Position numbers and translations under genes: made by a program. DNA of 64,000 nucleotides from Acinetobacter larvae. GTDB taxonomy: Bacteria; Pseudomonadota; Gammaproteobacteria; Pseudomonadales; Moraxellaceae. Below the pieces are notes generated by a model that saw only the letters and a program-made list of their open reading frames with translations, was not told the DNA's origin and did no database searches. Below, in pieces: positions 16,725-27,646 of this stretch. Positions within the stretch are counted from its first letter, which is position 1, and each line of letters starts with the position of its first letter. The stretch covers positions 868,001 through 932,000 of the forward strand of contig NZ_CP016895.1 of NCBI RefSeq assembly GCF_001704115.1, given 5' to 3'.

Positions 16725-19592
16725 TTAGAATCTAAATTTAAAGTTGAGATAATATTGACGACCTAATGGGTCAGAATACTCACTTAAATAATCGCTGTTC
16801 GACATGTCTAGCGTATAGTCATTGAATAGATTGTGAATACCGAAAGTTATCTCAGCCGAATCCATTGCTTTAACCTGTGGTATTTTAAATTTAGCACGGG
16901 CAAAGACATCATGATAAATCTGACGACCAATCTTAAGTTCAGTATTTTTTTCGCCAGTTTGATTGAGGATCGCATTGGCATTCATCAATTTATATGCATC
17001 ATAGAATTGACTAGACCAACCAAATCCCCAAACATCGGTAGCTTGTAAGAATACTGATGCATTGGCACGGTGTTTTAACGGGGCACTACTAACACCTGCA
17101 CCGACTGTGCCAACAAAATCTTTTTCAGGTGTTTTTAGATTCTGCTGTTGGCGATATTCATCTGTATAAGTATAACCAAGATTTAATGTGGTTTGCCCAA
17201 GGAAGCTATCAAACCAATAGTTAATATTGGTATCAACCCCACTCGTAGTTAAACCCAAGGCATTAAAGTTGGTGGTATTGATCGTATATTTACCATCTTT
17301 GTCGATGCTAACGCGACCAGGGAATTGATCTTGATGATCTAATACATACTGCGCATCGATAGATGCAATATTATTGGTTTTCTTGATTTTAAAATAGTCA
17401 ACAGAAACACGTAAATTAGGAATTACATCGGGAGTCACAATAATACCAGCATTATAACTTTTGGACTTTTCTGGGGTGATATTCGGGTCACCGCCAGTGA
17501 TTGCTGTATATTCGGTAATATTTTTCCCTGTTTTGGGATCTGTCAAGGTTGTGCTGGTTGCTGCACCTTGTGATGGAATAGCTAGCTGTGAGGTAGTTGG
17601 GGTAATAAAGCCTTCACTATATGAGGCACGCAGCATAATCTGTTCATTGGGAGCAAAGCGGAAACCAATGGTTGGTGTAGTGGCATCAAAGGTAGATTTA
17701 CCTGTATTTTGCATGCCTTTATAAATATCGTTATAACCTGTTTCAGGATTAATTGTTCCTGCATACTGCGGAATACTTGACTGTACATCGAAGCGTTCAT
17801 AACGTGTTGCCAGTTGTACATCAAACAAATGCGCAAAACGCCATCCCATTTCTGGTGAAATAAATGGGATATTCAATTCACCATATAAACTGGTCGTATT
17901 TGATTTAGTTTCTGTACCCAGTACATTGGGGTTGTCAACATGCGAATAATCACCAAAACCATTTCCTTCACTACGACGATGTTCAACCCCTGTAGCAAGA
18001 TTAATTTTTCCTGCATACCATGTGGCAACAGGTCCTGTACCACGTAAACTAAAGTCATGCAAAGTTTGTTTGGTATGGGTAATCGGGTAATTCCAATAAC
18101 GATTAATCACATCAGTGCTATTACTGGTGCTATCTTTAATGAGGTCAATTAAGCCTGCATTTAAGTCATTTTCCCATGCAACAGCATTTGGGTTCTTGCT
18201 CCCACGTCTTGGGTATTGAATACGTATATCGGTCTCACTCCAAGAATAATCTCCTGAGATTAACCATTCTGGCGTAACATCAAAGGTAAAGCCTGTAGCA
18301 ACGCGCTTATTGGTGGTTTTAAATGTGCTGAGTTGGTTATTAATATCTTGCCAACGTACTGGATAATTTACTAAGACATCTTTACCAAAGGGGTTATTGG
18401 GGTTGAGTTGATTGGTATTTACCCATTTCCCATCAGCATTTTTTTCACGGATATGCCCATAAATTGTTGCTGTGCCATAACCGTGTGGTGAAGTAAGAGC
18501 TTTACCTTCTTCTTTCGCATAATTTGCTTCTAAGAAAAGATTTAAGCGATCGCTAAAATCACGATTAATTGATAGCCCAAATGATTCATTATTGGTTTTA
18601 TCTATTAGTGGAATACTGCTGCTTACAGCACTCATTTGATCACTAATATCGGTATTATAACCTTGTTGAAGATTTGCTAAATTACCATCCCAGCCTTTGG
18701 GAATATGTGCAGTTGCACCAAGTCCTGGGGTTAAAGCTGAACCATCTACCGATTTAATATTGACTAAGCTTCCTGCAGGAGGATTACCAAGCGCAGAGGA
18801 GTTATTTTTAGAAATTAAATCACGCCCCATGGCTTGCCATTTGGTATTGCTATTTGACAGTGCATCTTGATCTCTTTTGGAGGCAGAAAGCATGACGTTG
18901 GTGCGCCCACCTTCTAGCGCAAAGCCTGTCACAATATTGGCTGATTTAACCGCTTGTTGATCTTTTACTGTATTACCATATCGAACATCAATTTCACTGC
19001 CAACATAATCACGACGTAAAATTACGTTGATTACGCCGCCGACAGCACCACTACCATAGATGGCTGCTGCAGAAGTTGGGAGTATTTCAATTCTTTCAAT
19101 CGCCGCCATTGGAATATTATCTAGGTTGGGCTGATTGGTGGCTTCCGATGAACCACGACTGCCGACACCAGCAGAACGTCGCCCATTAATAAGAATAAGC
19201 GTTTGGTTGGTCCCTAAACCACGTAAATTAATTTGACTAGATGAACCGGTAAAATAACCTGAACCCGATGGCGCAGACATGGAGAGCACTTTGGTCAATA
19301 ATTCTGAAACGGTGGTTACACCAGCATTCTCAATTTTGGTTCGATCAATGACGGTATAAGGCTGTGCATCATCTTCACTACGTGGAATATCCATGTTACC
19401 AGACTTATACGCGACTAATGCTTTGTCTGCCTCAAGTTGTATGGTTGGGAGTTGCGGTGCATCTTCTGCAAATGCTGCAGAACTTAGCATAATGAACAGA
19501 ATAGACGTAGAGAGTGCAGATTTAGTGAGCGCACTTTGATGCGTAGAGGTGTCTACTGAAGGGGACGGAAATTTAAACTTATGATTGTTCAT
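16725..19592 (-). CDS. TonB-dependent outer membrane receptor
   Basis: A 955-residue protein with a signal peptide ending near residue 42 (SSAAFA), a TonB-box-like start, a plug domain (YTVIDRTKIENAGVTTVSEL, then RGLGTNQTLILINGRR and IYGSGAVGGVINVI) and a 22-strand barrel ending in Phe (YYLNFKFRF), the outer membrane insertion signal. It imports a chelate or other large ligand with energy from TonB-ExbBD. The plug resembles the RagA/OAR-like receptors with LRGLG and INGRRSAG motifs, so the ligand is not clear. A good Fur box in the upstream gap suggests an iron-related substrate. No siderophore genes are adjacent. Confidence 0.9.
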   Translation of the reverse strand: MNNHKFKFPSPSVDTSTHQSALTKSALSTSILFIMLSSAAFAEDAPQLPTIQLEADKALVAYKSGNMDIPRSEDDAQPYTVIDRTKIENAGVTTVSELLTKVLSMSAPSGSGYFTGSSSQINLRGLGTNQTLILINGRRSAGVGSRGSSEATNQPNLDNIPMAAIERIEILPTSAAAIYGSGAVGGVINVILRRDYVGSEIDVRYGNTVKDQQAVKSANIVTGFALEGGRTNVMLSASKRDQDALSNSNTKWQAMGRDLISKNNSSALGNPPAGSLVNIKSVDGSALTPGLGATAHIPKGWDGNLANLQQGYNTDISDQMSAVSSSIPLIDKTNNESFGLSINRDFSDRLNLFLEANYAKEEGKALTSPHGYGTATIYGHIREKNADGKWVNTNQLNPNNPFGKDVLVNYPVRWQDINNQLSTFKTTNKRVATGFTFDVTPEWLISGDYSWSETDIRIQYPRRGSKNPNAVAWENDLNAGLIDLIKDSTSNSTDVINRYWNYPITHTKQTLHDFSLRGTGPVATWYAGKINLATGVEHRRSEGNGFGDYSHVDNPNVLGTETKSNTTSLYGELNIPFISPEMGWRFAHLFDVQLATRYERFDVQSSIPQYAGTINPETGYNDIYKGMQNTGKSTFDATTPTIGFRFAPNEQIMLRASYSEGFITPTTSQLAIPSQGAATSTTLTDPKTGKNITEYTAITGGDPNITPEKSKSYNAGIIVTPDVIPNLRVSVDYFKIKKTNNIASIDAQYVLDHQDQFPGRVSIDKDGKYTINTTNFNALGLTTSGVDTNINYWFDSFLGQTTLNLGYTYTDEYRQQQNLKTPEKDFVGTVGAGVSSAPLKHRANASVFLQATDVWGFGWSSQFYDAYKLMNANAILNQTGEKNTELKIGRQIYHDVFARAKFKIPQVKAMDSAEITFGIHNLFNDYTLDMSNSDYLSEYSDPLGRQYYLNFKFRF

Positions 19593-19910
19593 AATAAATC
19601 CATGATTTGGTATTTAAACGCCTGAAAGTCACATAAGATACAATACTAATAAATAAAATGATAATCATTCTCCTTATTATTTACATATTTGTATTTTTTA
19701 ACAATACTGTAAACTTAATTTTAATCTGTTGTAATTAAAAAGATTTTTTTATTATTTTTGAGACATATTTTTTTTCATGCTGATAAGTTAGGTCAAAGCA
19801 GGAGAGGTTGTAAGTTACTCAAAGAGTGTATGTTGAATAGAGACAGGCTGCTGCTATTCAGCGTATAGTTGCTGAACAGCAGCATATATATTTATGAAAA
19901 TATTGTTGTT
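19593..19910. other. Gap between xseB and TonB receptor gene
   Basis: Holds the receptor's promoter region with a Fur box, and an imperfect hairpin (19850-19862 with 19871-19883, one mismatch) just past the end of xseB, without a T tract. No gene seen. Confidence 0.5.
19654..19672 (-). promoter_or_regulatory. Fur box upstream of TonB receptor gene
   Basis: TAAAATGATAATCATTCTC matches 16 of 19 positions of the consensus GATAATGATAATCATTATC. It stands about 60 bases before the receptor start, where repression by Fe-Fur would be effective. Confidence 0.8.
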
Positions 19911-20120
19911 TTATTTCTCGGCATCGTCATCATCTTGAAAACTTTGTTCTAGCGCAATCTGTACGGCATCTATGCGATGTTTACAAGATTTATAAGCACG
20001 CATCGACTCTTCAACCACAGTGATGAGTTGGTCTATATCGGGTTGTTCTTGAGTTTCCAATAATTCAGCATTTCTTTTAAGAATGGTATAGGCTTCTTTA
20101 AAGCTTAGTTCATCTGTCAT
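19911..20120 (-). CDS. xseB: Exodeoxyribonuclease VII small subunit
   Basis: A 69-residue helical protein of normal size for XseB. It contains the conserved LSFKEAYTILKRNAELLE region and the acidic tail (DDDDAEK). It assembles several-fold on one XseA to form exonuclease VII, which degrades single-stranded DNA from both ends in repair and recombination. Its start overlaps the xseA stop by four bases, so the two are coupled. Confidence 0.9.
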   Translation of the reverse strand: MTDELSFKEAYTILKRNAELLETQEQPDIDQLITVVEESMRAYKSCKHRIDAVQIALEQSFQDDDDAEK

Positions 20121-21391
20121 ATTGGCATTACCTTTTGAATTTTTGCTTGAATTTCACCGTCATATAATTCAACAGTGATGTCTTGTGCATGCTTTAAGTC
20201 TAATTGAAGTATAGGTTGAACACGGGCGAGAGGACGTTGTTGATAGCGTACAATAGCATAGCCTTTGCGTAAAACATCTTTAGGATTTTGCAATAAACTT
20301 TCACGTAATAATCCATCTATTTCACGACGGGCAGTTTTGACGTGTTGCTTGGCAAAATAATAGCTATTATTTTTTAAACTCAAAATGTGTTGTCGTTGTT
20401 GCTTAAGTTGTTGCTGTGCGATGCTTTGTGTCAGTTTAATATATTGTAGGCTCTGTTGCTGATAAAATGCCAATCGCTGTTGCGATAAAGTTTTAACTTG
20501 CTGCATAAAATAAGCACAGTACTGACAGCGCTCAATAATATAATCGCGTATGGCTACAATGACTTTACTTGGGGTATCAAAACTACGGTGTGCTATTTCA
20601 TCTAAAATGGTTCGATCTTTTTCATGCCCGATACCGACCCAAATGGGTACTGTTCGTTTGCAAAGCAGTGTAGCAAGTGCATAATCATTTAAATAAGCTA
20701 AGTCATTGACGGCGCCACCACCACGAATAATCACAATAAGATCGGGTGCCTGATGAAAATCTTCAGCCCACTGTTTTAATGCTGCCGCCAAGTTTTGCAT
20801 AATACTCTGTGCGGCATGTTGACCTTGAAATGTTGCACTTTGATAGACAAAACGACATAAACCCAGTTGTTCTAATTTTTGTGCATCTTTTTTAAAATCA
20901 CCTAAACCAGCGGCATTTTCTGGGGCAATGACCAAGACATTTTCAATATTAAAAGGCATCGCCAATTGTTTGTTACGGTCAAGTAAATGGTCTTGTTTGA
21001 GTTGCGCCACGATTTGTTGGTAGCGCTGTGCCAGATCACCTAAACTAAAAGCACTATCAATTTCTTCAATATTTAAACTAAAGCCATATTGGGGCTCAAA
21101 ACGTGCTTTAACTAAAATTAAAACATTTAAATCTTTGGCGAGTTCGATCTGTGTTTCACGTTGAAACTTTAAAATCATATCGCGTTTAGATTTCCATATG
21201 GTGGCACGGCAGTTGGCAATCACCTGATCTGTTTGCAGATCTTTTTCTGCTAATTCTAAATAATAATGCCCTGATTTTATATTGAGGTTTCTAATTTCAG
21301 CTTTAACCCAAATCCCTTCTTGAAATGTCAGGTGGACGACTTCTTTAACTAGACTCAAATATTGGCTGAGCGTAAGTTGTTGTTCTGACAT
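20117..21391 (-). CDS. xseA: Exodeoxyribonuclease VII large subunit
   Basis: The catalytic subunit, about 424 residues. An N-terminal OB fold (LTLSQYLSLVKEVVHLTF to VKAEIRNLN) binds DNA; the catalytic region holds the conserved VIIRGGGAVNDLAYLND, WVGIGHEKDRTILDEIAHRSFDTPSK and a long coiled coil toward the end. It cuts single-stranded DNA into short acid-soluble pieces. The frame begins at GTG 21400 (MMI before MSEQQ); I prefer ATG 21391, the family start, though no strong ribosome binding site marks either. It is slightly shorter than the E. coli protein, which is usual here. Operon with xseB. Confidence 0.92.
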   Translation of the reverse strand: MSEQQLTLSQYLSLVKEVVHLTFQEGIWVKAEIRNLNIKSGHYYLELAEKDLQTDQVIANCRATIWKSKRDMILKFQRETQIELAKDLNVLILVKARFEPQYGFSLNIEEIDSAFSLGDLAQRYQQIVAQLKQDHLLDRNKQLAMPFNIENVLVIAPENAAGLGDFKKDAQKLEQLGLCRFVYQSATFQGQHAAQSIMQNLAAALKQWAEDFHQAPDLIVIIRGGGAVNDLAYLNDYALATLLCKRTVPIWVGIGHEKDRTILDEIAHRSFDTPSKVIVAIRDYIIERCQYCAYFMQQVKTLSQQRLAFYQQQSLQYIKLTQSIAQQQLKQQRQHILSLKNNSYYFAKQHVKTARREIDGLLRESLLQNPKDVLRKGYAIVRYQQRPLARVQPILQLDLKHAQDITVELYDGEIQAKIQKVMPI

Positions 21392-21525
21392 AATCATCAC
21401 ATGTTGTTTTTTTTAATAGTACGATAGGCAAAGCAAAACTGCAAACTTTCGCAAAAGTTTACAGCTTATGAGGTTCTTTTGGCTTAAATTTTTTATACTA
21501 TACTAAGTGCTTATATTAAAATAGC

Positions 21526-21906
21526 CTAAGCATGATGAAGCAATTGGTAGCTATAAATGCCAATGATGGTAAAGAGTAATGAGCCTAAGACGTGAATAAA
21601 AATAAGACCAATCGCATAATCAAATTTGGCATTTTGCAGTAGAGCAACGACTTCAATAGAAAAGGTTGAGAAAGTCGTTAAGCTACCGCAGAAGCCAGTA
21701 ACCAAACATAGTTTTGCATTTGGACTTAATTGGCTATTGGCAAAAAATGAAACAGCAAAGCCAATAATAAATGCACCAATCAGATTGACCAATACCGTGC
21801 CAAAGGGAATAGATTCAAAAGTACTGTTATAGCGTAAACTGATAAACCAACGTAACCAAGCGCCGAATACTGAACCAATTGCAATAGAACTTAATGCATA
21901 GAACAT
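21526..21906 (-). CDS. crcB: Fluoride-specific ion channel CrcB/Fluc
   Basis: A 126-residue membrane protein with four helices and the Fluc signatures GTVLVNLIGAFIIGF and TGFCGSLTTFSTFSIE, which line the fluoride pore and bind the central sodium. It forms a dual-topology dimer that exports fluoride. A fluoride riboswitch lies upstream, which confirms the role. Between riboswitch and gene stands a short leader ORF whose stop lies a few bases before the crcB start, and whose last codons hold the GGAGCAA that serves as the crcB ribosome binding site. Confidence 0.95.
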   Translation of the reverse strand: MFYALSSIAIGSVFGAWLRWFISLRYNSTFESIPFGTVLVNLIGAFIIGFAVSFFANSQLSPNAKLCLVTGFCGSLTTFSTFSIEVVALLQNAKFDYAIGLIFIHVLGSLLFTIIGIYSYQLLHHA

Positions 21907-21909
21907 GAT

Positions 21910-21972
21910 TTATTGCTCCATGACCAATTGACGATGAAGGTGATCAGCGCAGAAAGTTTGTGTGAATTGCAT
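21910..21972 (-). CDS. 20-codon leader ORF between fluoride riboswitch and crcB
   Basis: ATG at 21972 follows AGGAG by seven bases; the frame encodes MQFTQTFCADHLHRQLVMEQ and stops at 21910-21912, three bases before the crcB ATG. The stop region overlaps the crcB ribosome binding site, so translation of the leader would be coupled to crcB. It could be a real small protein, a coupling device, or the start of an N-terminally different frame. No homolog is known to me. Confidence 0.45.
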   Translation of the reverse strand: MQFTQTFCADHLHRQLVMEQ

Positions 21973-22010
21973 GCAATGACTCCTATATCAAATATATGGA
22001 ATAAATAATA

Positions 22011-22034
22011 CAGAGCACGCAACTACGTACTCTG
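22011..22034 (-). terminator. Riboswitch expression-platform hairpin
   Basis: CAGAGTACG pairs with CGTGCTCTG (one G-T pair) just after the aptamer, followed by TATTATTTATT. Fluoride binding probably prevents this terminator, allowing crcB expression. Confidence 0.6.
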
Positions 22035-22046
22035 CAATGAGAGTAA

Positions 22047-22100
22047 CGTAGGCATCATTAGCCAAAAAGGCGGTTTGTAATCGGAGGAATACCATCTCCT
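22047..22100 (-). ncRNA. Fluoride riboswitch (crcB motif) aptamer
   Basis: Read on the minus strand the segment starts GGAGATGGTATTCCTCC, then ACAAACCGCC, a short stem-loop (GCCTTTTTGGC) and TGATGCCTACG. This is the order of the crcB motif: a P1/P2 region with GATGG...CCTCC, the AAACxGCC strand and the TGATG-CCT 3' side that forms the pseudoknot. Its place upstream of crcB makes the call strong. It binds fluoride with magnesium and switches the downstream gene on. Confidence 0.88.
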
Positions 22101-22287
22101 TAGAATGTAAAATATATTAAAACGAAATTTCAAAATAGCAATGATTATTTTAAGATGCTCTTGCATTAATTTTTAGGGTGCTGTCTAAGGGTACTGTTGC
22201 AGCACGCAGTATATTCATACTGCGTGCTGCGGCTTGAGAATAACGCTATTCAGTCACTATTATGGTAATGACTATAGCTATAAATGA

Positions 22288-23754
22288 TTATGCCAATAAT
22301 TGTTTTAACAATTGATTGACTTGCGCTGGGTTCGCTTTACCACGTGAAGCTTTCATGACTTGTCCAACCAAACCATTAAAGGCTTTTTCTTTACCTGCTT
22401 TATATTCTTCAACCATTTTTTCATTGGCAGCAAGTACGTCTTTAATGATGGCTTCAATCGCAGCGCTATCGGTTTCTTGTTTTAAGCCTTTGTCTTGAAT
22501 AATATCATCCGCTGATTGCCCTTCAGCTTCCCACATAAAGCCAAAAACTTGTTTTGCGATCTTACCACTAATGGTATTGTCGATTATACGCGCGACCAAG
22601 CCACCCAGTTGTTGTGCTGAAATAGGGCTGTCTTGAATGTCTAGACCAGCTTTATTGAGTGCAGCAGAGAATTCACCCATTACCCAGTTTGCAGCAATTT
22701 TGGCATGTGCGGCACCGCCTGCTGCGGCAACTACTGTTTCAAAAAAGTCAGCAATTTCACGAGATAATGTGAGTACATGCGCATCATATTCAGTCACATG
22801 ATAATCGCTCATAAAACGTTGTCGTCTTGCCGTTGGCAGTTCTGGCAATTGTGCTCGGATTGCTGCAATTTGCGCATCAGAAATAATCACGGGTAGCAGA
22901 TCAGGGTCTGGGAAATAGCGATAATCGTTGGCTTCTTCTTTGGAACGCATGGAGCGCGTTTCCATTTTGTTGGCATCAAACAAACGTGTTTCTTGGTCGA
23001 TTTTGCCGCCGCTTTCCAAAATATCCATTTGTCTTTCAATTTCAACTTGAATGGCTTTTTCAATGAAACGGAAAGAGTTAATATTTTTGAGCTCGCAACG
23101 GGTACCAAAAGGCTGCCCTGGGCGGCGTAGCGAGACGTTACAGTCACAACGGAAAGAACCTTCCGCCATATTCCCGTCTGAAATGCCTAACCAACGGACT
23201 AAACCATGGATCGCTTTGACATAAGCAACCGCTTCTTCAACTGAACGCATATCTGGTTCAGAAACAATTTCTAAAAGCGGGGTGCCAGCACGGTTTAAAT
23301 CGATACCGGTCATGCCTACAAAGTCTTCGTGTAGCGATTTACCCGCATCTTCTTCTAAGTGCGCACGGGTGATACCGATACGTTTGCTACGACCATCTTC
23401 TAATTGAATATCAATGTGCCCAATTCCGACAATTGGTCGGTCCATTTGACTGATTTGATAGCCTTTAGGTGAGTCTGGATAGAAATAGTTTTTACGGGCG
23501 AATACAGAAGCTTGATCAATATAGGCATCTACACCTAGACCAAAACGAATCGCTAAATCCACAACGGCTTGGTTGAGTACAGGCAGTACACCCGGCATGG
23601 CTAAATCGACAAGACTCGCTTGCGTATTGGGGTCTTGACCGAATTCAGTCGAAGAACCTGAAAAGATTTTAGATTGCGTGAGTAGTTGCGTATGAATCTC
23701 TAAACCAATGACTACTTCCCAACCATCAATTAATTTGGATTGTTGTTCAGCCAT
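22288..23754 (-). CDS. gatB: Aspartyl/glutamyl-tRNA amidotransferase subunit B
   Basis: A 488-residue subunit of GatCAB that phosphorylates and then amidates Glu-tRNA(Gln) and Asp-tRNA(Asn). Motifs: [18 protein letters not shown] at the start, [12 protein letters not shown], the kinase region, and the C-terminal GatB/YqeY helical domain ending [11 protein letters not shown] that grips the tRNA. The frame is open 32 codons further, but the family start [13 protein letters not shown] is at 23754, overlapping the gatA stop. Last gene of the gatCAB run. Confidence 0.95.
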   Translation of the reverse strand: MAEQQSKLIDGWEVVIGLEIHTQLLTQSKIFSGSSTEFGQDPNTQASLVDLAMPGVLPVLNQAVVDLAIRFGLGVDAYIDQASVFARKNYFYPDSPKGYQISQMDRPIVGIGHIDIQLEDGRSKRIGITRAHLEEDAGKSLHEDFVGMTGIDLNRAGTPLLEIVSEPDMRSVEEAVAYVKAIHGLVRWLGISDGNMAEGSFRCDCNVSLRRPGQPFGTRCELKNINSFRFIEKAIQVEIERQMDILESGGKIDQETRLFDANKMETRSMRSKEEANDYRYFPDPDLLPVIISDAQIAAIRAQLPELPTARRQRFMSDYHVTEYDAHVLTLSREIADFFETVVAAAGGAAHAKIAANWVMGEFSAALNKAGLDIQDSPISAQQLGGLVARIIDNTISGKIAKQVFGFMWEAEGQSADDIIQDKGLKQETDSAAIEAIIKDVLAANEKMVEEYKAGKEKAFNGLVGQVMKASRGKANPAQVNQLLKQLLA

Positions 23755-25232
23755 TATGCATTCTCCTCGGCAATAGCAGGGCGTTGTGTATGCCAGTCGG
23801 TGCTTTGTTGATATTGATGTACAACAGAAAGTAATTGGGCTTCTTGCCAATAATTGCCAATCAGTTGTAAGCCAACAGGGAGCTGTTGTGCATCAAAACC
23901 AACAGGGGCATTAATCGCTGGTAGACCAGCAAGGTTCACTGCAATGGTATAAATGTCACCCAAATACATTGCTACTGGGTCTAACGATGCACCGAGTTTA
24001 TAGGCTGTTGTTGGTGCCGCAGGTGCAGCAATCACATCAACATTTTCAAATGCTTTGAGGAAATCTTGTTGGATCAAACGACGAACTTTCTGCGCTTTGA
24101 CATAATAAGCATCATAGTAACCTGCAGACAGGGCATAGGTCCCAATTAAGATACGGCGTTGTACTTCGGCACCAAAAGCTTCTGAACGTGAACGTTCATA
24201 TAAATCTTTTAAATCCACAGGATTGTCACAACGATAGCCATAACGAACACCATCATAACGTGACAAGTTGGAAGATGCTTCAGCGGGCGCAATCAGATAA
24301 TAAGTCGGTACGTAGCTGTCAATCATGCTAAGGTCGATTTCGATGAGTTCTGCACCCAAATCTTTTAATTGTTGTAAGGCTTGTTCTGTACGCGCTTTTA
24401 CGTCGGCTGCAAGACCATCAACACTAAAATATTGTTTTGGAATACCAATACGCAAGCCTTTTAGCTGAGTAGAGTTTAGCTGCGCGACGTAGTCATCAAC
24501 AGGCACCTCCATAGAGGTTGAATCTTTGTCATCATGACCTGCCATCACGTTCATCAAATATGCGCAGTCTTCTGCTGAGCGCGCCATTGGACCAGCTTGG
24601 TCGAGTGATGATGCAAAGGCCACGATTCCAAAACGTGAAACACGACCATAAGTTGGTTTTAATCCAGTTAAACCACAGAATGATGCTGGTTGACGGATAG
24701 ACCCACCGGTATCTGTACCTGTGGCCAAAGGTGCCAGATCTGCTGCAATCACGGCAGCAGAGCCACCTGAAGAACCACCAGGAACATGTTCTAAGTTCCA
24801 AGGGTTACGCGTTGCGCCATAATAAGAACTTTCTGAGGTTGAGCCCATAGCGAACTCATCCATATTGACTTTACCCAGTGTCACAAGACCGGCAGCTTTG
24901 GTTTTTTCAACCACAGTTGCATCGTAAGGGGAGATAAAGTTGTCGAGCATTTTCGAGCCAGCAGAGGTTTTGATGCCCTTGGTGCAGAAAATATCTTTAT
25001 GTGCCAGCGGAATACCAGTTAATTGACCAGCTTGGTCATTTTTGCGTAGGGTATCTGCTGCATCTGCTTCGGCTAATGCAAGTTCTGAGCAAACGCTAAT
25101 ATAGGCTTTGACTTGTGGATCTATTTTAGCAATACGGTCTAAATAATGTTGCGTCAATTCGCGTGAAGAAAATTGTGCTTTTTGCAATCCTTCTGACATT
25201 TCACGAATAGAGAGGCGATGTAAATCAGTCAT
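23754..25232 (-). CDS. gatA: Glutamyl-tRNA(Gln) amidotransferase subunit A
   Basis: A 492-residue amidase that releases ammonia from glutamine and passes it through a tunnel to GatB. The amidase signature is clear: [14 protein letters not shown] (catalytic Lys), the Ser-cis-Ser region [21 protein letters not shown], and [15 protein letters not shown]. Length is normal. The stop overlaps the gatB start, and gatC lies 50 bases upstream on the same strand, so the three form an operon. Confidence 0.96.
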   Translation of the reverse strand: MTDLHRLSIREMSEGLQKAQFSSRELTQHYLDRIAKIDPQVKAYISVCSELALAEADAADTLRKNDQAGQLTGIPLAHKDIFCTKGIKTSAGSKMLDNFISPYDATVVEKTKAAGLVTLGKVNMDEFAMGSTSESSYYGATRNPWNLEHVPGGSSGGSAAVIAADLAPLATGTDTGGSIRQPASFCGLTGLKPTYGRVSRFGIVAFASSLDQAGPMARSAEDCAYLMNVMAGHDDKDSTSMEVPVDDYVAQLNSTQLKGLRIGIPKQYFSVDGLAADVKARTEQALQQLKDLGAELIEIDLSMIDSYVPTYYLIAPAEASSNLSRYDGVRYGYRCDNPVDLKDLYERSRSEAFGAEVQRRILIGTYALSAGYYDAYYVKAQKVRRLIQQDFLKAFENVDVIAAPAAPTTAYKLGASLDPVAMYLGDIYTIAVNLAGLPAINAPVGFDAQQLPVGLQLIGNYWQEAQLLSVVHQYQQSTDWHTQRPAIAEENA

Positions 25233-25283
25233 ATGTACAATTCTTTACGATTAAATTCAAAATAAAAATTAACTGATTAAATA

Positions 25284-25598
25284 TCATTCAATTACGCGAG
25301 GAACGAGATATAAACCATCTTGAACAGCGGGTGCAATTGCTTGATATTCGTCACGATGATTGGTTTCGGTTACGATATCGGCGCGTTGCGGTTGAGCATG
25401 GTCAAACGGGCTTTTTAAAGGTTCAACCTGTTCGGTATCAATTGCTTTCAAGCTTTCCATCATCTCTAAGATTTTGTTTAAGCTTTGAGCATATTCGGCA
25501 GATTGCAAATCATTCAGTGATAAGCGTGCCAGTCCAGCAATATTTGAAACAGTTTCTGCATTAAGCTGCGCAGAATGCTGTGCATCTGATGTTGACAT
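25284..25598 (-). CDS. gatC: Glutamyl-tRNA(Gln) amidotransferase subunit C
   Basis: A 104-residue linker protein that wraps around GatA and stabilises the GatCAB complex. Conserved features are VSNIAGLARLSL near the start, the ILEMMESLKAIDT helix and LYLVPRVIE at the end. The frame opens eight codons earlier at 25622, but MSTSDAQHS at 25598 fits the family. First gene of the gatCAB operon, divergent from mreB with about 130 bases between. Confidence 0.93.
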   Translation of the reverse strand: MSTSDAQHSAQLNAETVSNIAGLARLSLNDLQSAEYAQSLNKILEMMESLKAIDTEQVEPLKSPFDHAQPQRADIVTETNHRDEYQAIAPAVQDGLYLVPRVIE

Positions 25599-25711
25599 AA
25601 GGTCTCGCCTAGTTAGTATCAAAAAAAATCAAAATATCATAGGTTATAATAAGCGATTGACTTGTTCAAATCATCACATTTAGTTAAAGTTGCCATCTTG
25701 CGACTACATAA

Positions 25712-26773
<1,062 letters not shown>

Positions 26774-26788
26774 TTTAAGGATTCGGCG

Positions 26789-27646
26789 GTGCAACCAAAT
26801 CTGTTTTCAACTCAACCGCCATCTTTTCGCTCCTTTATCATTGCGGTCTTTGTATGCTTGGTGATGTTATTCTTTAACTGGCGCATGCCGCATTTGATAC
26901 AGCCGGCAAGAGATGTTTTGTATGCCGCATATAATCCTATTTATGCGCTTGCAAGCTATCCTGTATTGTCAAAAGAATGGCTTAATCAACAAACTAAGTC
27001 TGAAGTGCAGTTACGTCGGGAAAATACGGCTATGCGTGCTGAGCTGTTACAAGCTCAGGTACGTCTACAGAAATTATCCGAGCTTTCAGCAGAAAATACC
27101 CGTTTAAGAGGTTTGCTCGATACACCTTTAATTATTGATGGACGTATGGAAATAGCGGAAGTGATCGGTACCGATGCCAATCCTCTACGTCATATTATTG
27201 TCATTAACCGTGGTGCAACCAGCCAGATTAAAGTCGGGCAAACTGTATTAGATGATCAAGGGATTATGGGGCAGGTGATTAGTGTTTATCCACATAGTAG
27301 CCGCGTCATGCTACTGTCAGATAAAGAACACTCTTTGTCAGTCCGCTTGGAGAACTCGGGCATGCGCGCCATTGTATCGGGTACCGGTGATTTAGGGCGC
27401 TTAAAAATGGAATATGTCCCGACAAGTGCAAAAATAAAAGTCGGTGATCGTGTATTTAGTTCTGGTTTAGGGCAACATTTTCCCGCAGGTTATTTGGTGG
27501 GGACGGTTTCAAAAGTGATGCAACACACCTCAGGTGAATTTGCACAAATTGATGTCGCACCAGCAGCTCAGCTAGCCGGTGGTCATCATGTGGTTGTGCT
27601 GTTTTCAGATTCTCTTGCGATGGAGCAACCTCATGCTGATCGCTAA
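26789..27646 (+). CDS. mreC: Rod shape-determining protein MreC
   Basis: A 285-residue bitopic inner membrane protein. One TM helix (FIIAVFVCLVMLFFNW, about 17-32) is followed by a coiled coil (RRENTAMRAELLQAQVRLQKL) and two beta domains typical of MreC. It links MreB to the PBP2-RodA peptidoglycan machinery. The start is GTG at 26789 with AAGGA upstream. It lies 15 bases after mreB and overlaps mreD. Confidence 0.94.
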   Translation: MQPNLFSTQPPSFRSFIIAVFVCLVMLFFNWRMPHLIQPARDVLYAAYNPIYALASYPVLSKEWLNQQTKSEVQLRRENTAMRAELLQAQVRLQKLSELSAENTRLRGLLDTPLIIDGRMEIAEVIGTDANPLRHIIVINRGATSQIKVGQTVLDDQGIMGQVISVYPHSSRVMLLSDKEHSLSVRLENSGMRAIVSGTGDLGRLKMEYVPTSAKIKVGDRVFSSGLGQHFPAGYLVGTVSKVMQHTSGEFAQIDVAPAAQLAGGHHVVVLFSDSLAMEQPHADR

